Assembly: GCA_002104905.1 (NCBI GenBank)
Contig: MCFE01000943.1
Coordinates: 1-24,699, forward strand
Reading direction: 5' to 3'
Source of the DNA: Basidiobolus meristosporus CBS 931.73
Taxonomy: Eukaryota; Basidiobolomycota; Basidiobolomycetes; Basidiobolales; Basidiobolaceae
DNA: 24,699 bases
The notes under the pieces are model-generated. The model saw only the letters and a list, made by a program, of their open reading frames with translations. It had not been told where the DNA came from and searched no databases. A program made the position numbers and the translations under genes. This document shows, piece after piece, positions 18,261-24,699 of the stretch; the first letter of the stretch is position 1, and each line of letters begins with the position of its first letter.

Positions 18261-18870
18261 CAGTGATACTCAGCAGAAATAGCCTCAATATGGAAATGCT
18301 GCAACAACTGAAGATATATTATTCATATCTGCACCAAGTATGACTGCAAACAAGGATTCTCAGATAGGGTATATTGAATATGGAGTAACTCAAGACTTTA
18401 CACACCAAAAAGAACTTTTTACCCAATATCAAGAAACTCAAATTAAGAAGGTCTTCATGGGTGCCAATAGAACACTTGATGCAGTGGGGAAAAGTCATAC
18501 AAGTAAACTTCAGAAGCAGTGAAGGAAGCCATACACTGACCTTTGAAGAGGTACTGTATGTACCAGAAATGGCTAAGAACCTACTATCTGTAAGCAAGGC
18601 CACAGCAGAAGGACTCAGTTTCATTTTGACAACTCTGGATGCAGGATTATGGAGCAAAATGGTACTTATATTGCTGTGGGTATAAGAGATTGGAATCTGT
18701 ATAAGTTGACTTATATTCCATCATATCTGGAAGCCAATATAAGTAACTTAAATGAAGAAACACTAATGCTGTGGCACAGAAGATTTGGACACATCAATTT
18801 TGATTATTTGTGCAAAATGATTAAATATCAGCTAGTTTCCAGGGTAAAATTGGTCCCCCAGCTAATATGA
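18261..18870 (+). pseudogene. copia-B protease and GAG-pre-integrase domain (broken)
   Basis: The protease region is at about 18300-18420, and the place of the active-site D-S/T-G reads IEYGVTQDF, so the catalytic Asp is Glu and the enzyme would be dead. The pre-integrase domain follows in two frames: EVLYVPEMAKNLLSV (18461-18685) and LNEETLMLWHRRFGHINFDY (18649-18870). The latter keeps the HxxxxGH block of the integrase zinc finger. The domain aligns with 2037-2417 (minus). Confidence 0.85.
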
Positions 18871-19860
18871 AGCACTGTATATCCTGCATATATGGGAAAC
18901 AAGCCAGACAACTGTTTAAGAGCTCTAGGGTAATCACAACTGCGAAAAAACTAGATCTAACCAACTCAGATCTGTGTGGACCTATGCTAAATTTATCTTC
19001 AGGCAGGATGAAGTATTTAATCACTTGTATTGATGATTATACAAGATACATGTGGGTCTACTTCAAGGAGAGAAAGGATGAAGCCCTGTCTAAATTCAGG
19101 GGGTTTAAAGCCATGGTGGCCGGAGAAACTGGTGAAAAATCAAGAAAATATGCTCAGACAATGGTGGAGAATATACCTCCAAACTCTACATCTACTTCTG
19201 CAAAAGTCATGGGATAAAGCAAGAGACTGCTGTACTATACTCTCCACAGCAAATTGGAGTAGCAGAATGATCAAATTAATCAATAGTTGATATGGTGAGA
19301 TCTATGTTCCAAGATCAAATATTATCCTATGATTTTTGAGCATAATCAGTTGCCACAGCTGTATACCTTAAAAGTAGGAATTTTAACAGAATACTTTGTG
19401 ATTCTACTCAGTTTAAGGCGTGCTAGTATACAGACCAAGTGCAGAACATCTAAGAATACTTGGGTACACAGCCTATATTAAGAAACTGCGTGGAAATCAG
19501 TCAAAACTGAGCCAAGAGTGCAAAATGCATTTTTTTGGGCCACTTCAATATGAGTAGAGTATAGAGACTCTACAATACTAGAGAAAAAGATTATCAAGTC
19601 TTGGGATATGTTGTTTGATGAAAATGCTAAATTTCCACAAAAGATGGCTTTAGTTGATTGCAAAAATCTGATGTCAAGTCCACTGATTGTCAAGATTGAA
19701 TTAGAGCAAAACAGTGAAGGTTTTTTTGCTCCAGAGGACTTTACAACCATGTTTCAGCCTAAATTTGTGTCCAGAAATATCCTAGTAGAGATCATTATAG
19801 TATCAAGTGCCTGGAGATCCAGCCAGACAAGAAATAGCCCAGATTACTATATCAATTAGA
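18867..19860 (+). pseudogene. copia-B integrase (broken)
   Basis: The zinc-finger CxxC half (CISCIYGKQAR) opens at 18873. The catalytic core has NSDLCGPMLNLSSGRMKYLI then DDYTRYMWVYF, so the first catalytic Asp (SDLCGP) is present. The second (D-N-G-G-E-Y, about 19155) lies in another frame. The Glu-bearing SPQQIGVAE block is at about 19238-19266, followed by TGA where the family has Arg (GVAER). The C-terminal region runs to about 19860 and includes MLFDENAKFPQKM. Frameshifts at about 19150 and 19260-19600. Confidence 0.85.
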
Positions 19861-20640
19861 GTACAAACTTAGCCTATGTTTATTCAGTCCATATTGATGA
19901 ACCCCAGACTGTAAAAGAGGCCCTAAATAGCCCTCAGACAAAGCTTTGGAGATCTGCAATGACTGAGTAATATCTGGCCCTGATGGAAAATCAAACTAGA
20001 GACTTAGTTAAATTACCATACAACCAAAAATCAATTGGATGCAGATGGGTCTTTAAGACAATATACAAGGCTGATAGTACAATTGAAAGATGCAAAGTAA
20101 GACTTGTGGCCAAAGGAAACTCTCAAACAAAAGGACTTGACTATACTGAGACATTTGTATCAGTAGCCACATTGAATTGCATCAGATTAACATTGGCTAT
20201 TGCAGCCAAATTCAAGTTTTTTAAACATCAAATGCATGTAAAAACTGCATTTTGAACAGAGAACTTGATTAGGATATGTATATGCACCAGCCTGATGGGT
20301 TTGCTGACCACAGTAATCCCCATCTGACCTGCAAGCTTACAAAGTCTCTATATGGACCAAAGAATTACAGAGAACCTGGAACTTCAAAATAGATTCTTAT
20401 TTGGAATCTTTGAGTTTCAAAAGGAGTAATTCTGACTTTAGTATATACTATAAGCCAGATAGTGCAAATCCAGTTCTATTAGCTCTATATGTGGATGATC
20501 ATATTATAGCCATCAATAACCTAGAAACATTGGAAGAGACTAAATCCAGCCTATCTGAGGAGTTCAAGATGTCCAATCTAGGAGAACTCAGTTACTACTA
20601 AGGGATAAGATATACTAAAGAAGTACCAAATGGAAGATTG
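19861..20640 (+). pseudogene. copia-B reverse transcriptase, N-terminal and central part (broken)
   Basis: RVT_2-type RT. SPQTKLWRSAMTE then a stop, then an open piece (19983-20255) with IGCRWVFKTIYK, VRLVAKGNSQTKGLDYTETF and HQMHVKTAF. In the last block the family has HQMDVKTAF, so the first catalytic Asp is His. The active-site box YVDD is intact at 20488-20499 in a second open piece (20401-20601), ending in NLGELSYY. The frame is lost between 20255 and 20401. The RT is then interrupted by solo LTR Y (20657-21203) and resumes beyond it. Confidence 0.9.
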
Positions 20641-20656
20641 TAAACTGGCAGCCCAC

Positions 20657-21203
20657 TGTCATGATCACATATTATCCCTGGCCTCCAATTATCAAGCCAA
20701 ATCAAGTCAGCAAAGAAGTCCAAGTTCCTTCTAGAAAGTTTTACTACATTTTAGCAACTTCTTGAAAGCTCCAAGTCAACAATACACAATGGAACATTTT
20801 ATGGAAGCTTCCCATTGGAATTTCTGTAGTCCCATACCCTATATGGTAATTACATGGCATATGACCTGGTCACATAATTAGCCAACCCCTGACATATCCC
20901 CATGTGATATTCTAGCTTGTTCTTTTGTATATTTTTATCTTGGCACACTTACTGTGCCTCACCCCAGAACCCCATTAGTATTAGCCAATATCTCTTAGCA
21001 TCCATATTGCCCAAGAGTATTTATAGTCCTATCCACCTTTATGTATTCCTCAGTCTGATAAACACAGGTCTTGAATAAACAGCCTTGCCTTGGAGATTCA
21101 CCTTACCTTGAAAACATGCCTTACCTTGTTGATCCACACCTAAGTTCTTTCCTGGTCCTGCCTTGCCTAGCCCTACTCTCCTGCCTTGTGTCTATTCATA
21201 ACA
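20657..21203 (+). repeat. Solo LTR, family Y, inside copia-B RT
   Basis: A 547-bp non-coding insertion starting TGTCATGATCACATATT and ending TTCATAACA, so TG...CA ends. A TATA-like TATTTATAG is near 21017 and GAATAAACAGCC near 21075, the arrangement of an LTR promoter and poly(A) signal. Flanks GCCCAC and GCTAC could be a decayed 5-6-bp target duplication. Copia-A is uninterrupted at this place (about 950-965). It bears no resemblance to family X and is the only copy in the window. Confidence 0.75.
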
Positions 21204-21960
21204 GCTACCCCAATGGAGACAAACCTTAACTTGGTCAAAACTAACCAAATACAGAGAGCTTGGTGTCATCTGAAAGCCCTGAGTTGCTTTGTCAGTCTAT
21301 GGTCAGCAGTATGATGTATATCATTCTTGGAACATGTCCAGATGTCTCATATTCAGTGGGAGTTGCTAGCAGCATAATCAAAACTATGGATCTGATCATA
21401 TTGCAGCAGTTAAGCAGATTTTCAGATACCTAAAAGGAACTGCTGATATCTGCTTAAGATACACTAATAAGGATACAGAACAGAATCTTGTGGGATACTC
21501 TGATGCTGATTGGGGACAAAATGTGGTAGACAGAAGATCCACCACAGTATACACCTTTCTTTACTTCAAAGGAGTAATTTCATGGAATTAAAGAAAGAAA
21601 CCTGCTGTGGCACTTTCTACCACAGAGGCAGAGTATATGGCAGCCTGTGAGGCTACAAAAGAAGCAATGTGGTTAAGGAAGCTTATTCAAGATTTAGGCA
21701 TATGTCAAAAAAAGCCCATTACTTTATTTCAAGATGATCAAGGATGTTCACAATTAGGTAGAAATCCAACTTTTCATGATAGTGCTAAGCCCATAGATAT
21801 AAGACACCACTTCATATGTGAAGTAATAGAGAATAACTTGGTTGACTTAGCTTACTGTCCTACAGATGAAATAATTGCAGACATATTCTCCAAACCATTA
21901 GCTAGAGACAAGTTTGAATATCTTAGGTCAAAATTAGGACTAGTCAGTATGAACATTTAG
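21204..21960 (+). pseudogene. copia-B RT C-terminus and RNase H
   Basis: After the solo LTR, RT connection sequence continues (NGDKP-type region, then FSRYLKGTADICLRYTN in the frame near 21420-21470). RNase H follows, with YSDADWGQNVVDRRSTT (about 21495-21545), a stop near 21589, and the open piece 21607-21960: ALSTTEAEYMAACEATKEAM, then LVDLAYCPTDEIIADIFSKP and a natural-looking TAG end. This last block is the best-preserved coding stretch of the element and is full length at its C-terminus. Confidence 0.9.
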
Positions 21961-21962
21961 CT

Positions 21963-21971
21963 GAGTGGGAG
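21963..21971 (+). other. copia-B polypurine tract
   Basis: GAGTGGGAG immediately precedes the 3' LTR start (TGTTGTAAAAG at 21972), the expected plus-strand primer site. Confidence 0.75.
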
Positions 21972-22320
21972 TGTTGTAAAAGTTTGTGATTCCACCTTAA
22001 TTTTCACCTGAGATAGTCACTTAGATTGGTACCTTCAAATCCTAAAGAATACTGACCAAAATCCTTGCCAGGATTTACTTAAAATATTTTCACCAGAGTA
22101 TCAGGTACCTAGAACATGAAGATTCTCAAAGTTGTCCAAACAGCCCCAAACTTAGCACACATGCTCTTGAGACCATGCTAAGCACATTCTATGTGTTTGT
22201 CATGTCAAGACCATGCAAAAGTATATATACTACTTTTACATTCAATAAATCATCAAGTGAAAACCACATTATCTACCTGTTCTCCCAATCACTTTCAATA
22301 TCTCCAAGTCTCTGACAACA
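21972..22320 (+). repeat. copia-B 3' LTR
   Basis: 349 bp, TGTTGTAAAAGTTTG to CTGACAACA, with intact TG...CA ends. It contains GTATATATAC (about 22221) and CAATAAATC (about 22243) as TATA and poly(A) signals. It is closer to the copia-A LTRs in several blocks than to copia-B's own 5' LTR. Confidence 0.9.
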
Positions 22321-22601
22321 AAGAGTATATTTGGAGATGTGGTAAAGTACACAAATACTGGGATTGGGTATGTCTGGGTCAGGGAAAATCAGTCAAGGGA
22401 ATAGATTCTTTAACAGAGTAAAATTGACCAAGTTTTGAATTTTGATGCACAACATCAGCTGATATTGTTAAAATGGATATGAAGATAGGACAGAATGAAT
22501 CACAACCAGAATTAGTTATACCTTAGTTAGGGAAAACCAGTTAGGGAGCTAGATTTTGTAACTTGGTAAATATGGCCAAGTCTTGCATGTTGATGCACAA
22601 C
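22321..22601. repeat. Two tandem copies of a gypsy-tail segment
   Basis: No gene. A segment of about 85 bp occurs at about 22376-22465 and again at about 22525-22605: GGGAAAA(T/C)CAGT...AGATT(C/T)T...TTGATGCACAACA. A third, more diverged copy lies at about 9812-9895, just downstream of the chromodomain frame. On the minus strand it probably derives from the 3' end of a related chromovirus. Confidence 0.5.
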
Positions 22602-23136
22602 ACCATCTCATCAACCAAGAGGGTAATCTGGTAATGAAAGTTCTGGTTTCATCAGCTGGGAGCCCCTTTGTAGTGAAGCATTTTCTCATGGGGTGTTCTC
22701 TTGGCAACTGTACCAGATGGATAGGTGTCTTCTAATGCTTTTCAGGCATTCCTAGCAGCTTTTGCTCTTGGGGTTGAATCACTGTACACTATTGCAATTA
22801 AGACAAATGCAGTTGAAAACATGTTGTTCTTTCTTTTACACTGTAATATACTGTCAACTTGGGATTTAGCAGATAATCAACTGGCATTCTGCTGGTGTTT
22901 CACTGGCTTTCACTGAATTTTATTTCTAAGGGTCTAGTACTTTCAGGTTTCTTCTACACTTAAAGGTAGGTATTGTTCTCCCATGACAGCATCCCAATGG
23001 TCTCTTTCCTGAAGCATCATCCACGTCATCACCTTTAGAATCTGGTTGTCAGTTCCATTCCACTTTTTGGCATAGGGAGAAATTCTATTTGTAGCAGTTG
23101 CAGACACTCCAAAGAGTTCCAGCCTGAGGTTCATTG
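22602..23136 (-). pseudogene. copia-C gag fragment (broken)
   Basis: N-terminal Gag of a third, more divergent copia element. On the minus strand NRISPYAKKWNGTDNQ followed by LQERDHWDAVMGEQYLP parallels the FHSAEKLDGSNYQ and LQDRGLWDTVMGEECPP blocks of copia-A. The expected initiator is GTG instead of ATG (VSATATNRI near 23112). Beyond about 22975 only nucleotide similarity remains (AGGTGTCTTCTAATGC, CATTCCTAGCAGC). The fragment stops at about 22602, corresponding to about 3935 in copia-A, so everything after mid-gag is missing. Confidence 0.75.
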
Positions 23137-23515
23137 TGTATTGTGAAAGTCTTGGAGATATTGAGCATAACTTGAAGAACAAGTAGATATCATGGGTTTG
23201 ACTAGTTGACTGATTGAATGCAATGCCTGAGAATCAAGTGAAATCCAAGTTTGGGTGTTTCATAGGATACTTTGACCTGGTCTTGACATGTTGGACAAGA
23301 AAACTGCTTCTATGACAATCCCAAGATCAGGTGTGCAGAGTTGAGGGCTGGTTGAACATCATTATAATACTGATGTCCAGAGTGCCTGGTATTTTGGGGT
23401 ATATCCAAAGTAAATCCCAACAAGGAATTTGGCCAGATTTCACAAAGATTTGTGGACTGGGATCCAAGTGACCTAGTTAAGCAAGTGATTAGGTGTGATG
23501 ACAAAGTTTACAACA
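23137..23515 (-). repeat. copia-C 5' LTR
   Basis: From TGTTGTAAACTTTG at 23515 (minus) to about 23137, roughly 380 bp. It shares the family blocks GGATTTACTTTGGATAT, CCTTGTTGGGATTTACTT and GGTCAAAGTATCC-type sequence with the other copia LTRs but is much more diverged. The primer site is decayed (AATGAACCTCAGGC where others have GGTTATGAGCC). Only this LTR and the gag start are present. Confidence 0.7.
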
Positions 23516-24160
23516 GCACAGGACCCAAGGAGTTTTCAAATGCCAACCAGGCTGTGTATGCATTTATGGGTCCAAGACTCACAAAGTCAATCTTCTTACT
23601 TTTCTTGGCATGTACCAGTGAAGTAACAAAGACACTATTCTGACATGATGAGGCATGGTGTGAATGGCAAATAGCCCAACTTCACATCCCACCACATCTA
23701 ATTCCACTAACATCCCCACACCACTCAAGGCACATTGGGGAAGGCAAGTAGCTTTCAAGGCCTTGTCAACTCCAAGAATGACCACACACCTTGCAACACA
23801 GGTGTAGGGTCTACATTTCATCACTCACATATTGACCAAGTTACCCCTTAAGGTCCATTATAACAGAGGCACCAATTTATGCAAATGCATGCTCTTGCCA
23901 GGGCAGCCAAGCTTTATGTTAGCAATACCATTCCACCTGCTCAAGGAACCCCCCCATCATGTGTAGAAACACTCTGGTTCTCCTAATAGCAGTAGAATGA
24001 GACAGAGGGAAATGTGGCAGATTATAAGTTGTAATCTGGCATCTATATCAGTTGAGTTGGTCAGCAAGCCTCCAATACTGATGTTAAAGGTGACTTATCA
24101 GGGCAGCAGGTTGTATCCAAGGAAGTAGTGAGGCTTGGTAGCCACAGCTTGTATCACAAA
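23516..24160. other. No gene or repeat recognised
   Basis: CpG-poor sequence with no convincing coding potential on either strand. The open stretches at 23452-23643 (plus) and 23579-23824 (minus) lack motifs and normal composition. It contains a C7 run near 23949. Its low CpG resembles the neighbouring TE sequence, so it may be an unrecognised old repeat. Confidence 0.4.
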
Positions 24161-24628
24161 TCCCCAATCCGGTAACAAAAATGATGAGAGATGGTTCACG
24201 GCCTGTATCCGTCTATGCATGGATCTCAGCTGGGTGGACGTAAGACATTTAGTGAGCAGCCACCACTCCAAGTTCAACTCTACACAGGGTACAAACAAAT
24301 CGAGGGGGGAGGTCTTCCGAAAGATCAAATGGCACTGGAAACATCCAAATCTCCTTCCCTGATGACCGTTTATCTATTTTAGATGGTGTTGATGGTCCCC
24401 ACACTGTTTGGTCACCGACTACAAATACAATGCACGAAGGGTGCTGCATGAATGATTGATCACGGGGGCCAATCGCATTCCGCTGGATGAAAAAGGGCCC
24501 CCCCCCGAAAATACGGGGTCCAAACGGAGGGGATGAGGATGGGTTGATATTCCAGGCCACGAAATCGGCCCTTCATCAAACCAGGAGAGCTTGTTGCGAG
24601 GGACCCAACTAGGTTACCACCACCGACC
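24161..24628 (+). promoter_or_regulatory. Putative promoter and 5' leader of the gene at 24629
   Basis: From about 24161 CpG becomes common (CCGG, ACGG, CCGT, ACGT, ACGA), in contrast to everything upstream. A CCAAT box (GGGCCAATCGC, near 24470) lies about 160 bp before the proposed start codon, and a run of nine C with an adjacent G-rich stretch is near 24498-24520. The frame of the downstream gene is closed by TGA at 24545-24547 and contains no ATG before 24629. No clear TATA box. Confidence 0.45.
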
Positions 24629-24699
24629 ATGACGGAACTTCACGATCTTCCTGGAGAACGAGTTCGAGTGGACAAGAGCATCTACGAGCAGTGGCTTAT
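24629..24699 (+). CDS. 5' end of a probable host protein-coding gene, product unknown
   Basis: ATG at 24629 in a good context (ACCGACCATGA, A at -3) opens a frame that stays open to the window end: MTELHDLPGERVRVDKSIYE and a few more residues, 23 complete codons. Codons are GC-ending more often than in the TE region (CTT, GAC, AAG, ATC, TAC, GAG, CAG), as in normal fungal genes. The segment is charged and hydrophilic, with no signal peptide. It is too short to assign a family. The upstream in-frame TGA at 24545 and absence of other ATGs decide the start, unless a 5' exon exists. The base composition sets it apart from everything to the left. Confidence 0.6.
   Translation, partial: MTELHDLPGERVRVDKSIYEQWL

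Noticed and set aside
17254-22325. Target-site duplication of copia-B (GAAAG / AAGAG)
   Set aside because: The two 5-mers do not match in register; similarity is by offset only and may be chance.
1-24160. A defence, biosynthetic or other novel functional gene cluster
   Set aside because: Every recognisable coding region belongs to a retrotransposon or DNA transposon and is broken. The only unassigned coding regions (ORF2 and 6712-7380) track with the CACTA element.
24249-24560. 103-codon open frame on the minus strand (with SSSPPFGPRIFGGG) as a divergent gene
   Set aside because: It overlaps the presumed promoter of the plus-strand gene, has no recognised motif, and its length is unremarkable for GC-richer sequence. 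The plus-strand start has a better context.

Overview
The window reads as a stretch of repeat-rich fungal nuclear DNA. The evidence is copia-type elements with a tRNA-iMet anticodon-loop primer site, a chromodomain-bearing Ty3/gypsy element, and a CACTA/TNP2-type transposase of the kind common in basidiomycetes. My best guess is a filamentous fungus, probably an agaricomycete; the host phylum is inference. No prokaryotic operon, CRISPR array, rRNA gene or intact canonical tRNA gene was seen. Almost everything from 1 to about 24,160 is decayed, nested transposable-element (TE) sequence. It is visibly poor in CpG and rich in TpG/CpA. Several in-frame stops sit where the family or a sister copy has Arg, Gln or Trp codons, as expected after C-to-T decay of methylated DNA.

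Layout. 1-5338: a copia element on the minus strand (copia-A; 3' LTR cut by the window edge, pol with most of the reverse transcriptase (RT) deleted, gag, tRNA-iMet-type primer site, 5' LTR). A solo LTR (family X, copy 1, 2660-3628) interrupts its gag zinc knuckle, and a second copia LTR+gag fragment (about 4637-5273) interrupts its 5' LTR. 5339-5795: a TNP2 transposase fragment. 5796-17250: probably one old Ty3/gypsy chromovirus on the minus strand. Its LTRs are at 5796-6405 and 16692-17250, gag at about 15900-16648, integrase tail and chromodomain at 9914-10556. It is broken up by CACTA-like material. That material comprises a main copy at about 10556-15900, with transposase (minus) and an unrecognised second gene (plus) diverging from a shared 430-bp spacer, and an inverted, internally deleted copy at about 8440-9660. 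Family-X solo LTRs sit in both CACTA copies (7381-8439 and 14583-15384). 17259-22320: a copia element on the plus strand (copia-B) with both LTRs and all domains recognisable but broken; a different solo LTR (family Y, 20657-21203) lies in its RT. 22321-23515: a tandem gypsy-tail repeat and a third, more divergent copia gag+LTR fragment (copia-C). 23516-24160: nothing recognised.

From about 24,160 to the end CpG dinucleotides become frequent and the sequence looks like normal gene territory. A protein-coding gene probably starts at 24629 and runs off the window.

I found no coherent undescribed biological system such as a defence or biosynthetic cluster. The observations most worth a second look are: (i) a 10-nt complementarity consistent with self-priming of the chromovirus; (ii) copia-B's 5' LTR matching a fragment 12 kb away far better than its own 3' LTR; (iii) the two-gene divergent architecture of the TNP2 element, with an unrecognised coiled-coil accessory protein and an internally deleted derivative; (iv) an identical 56-nt tRNA-like segment inside two solo LTRs. 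All homology calls are by eye; no search was run.
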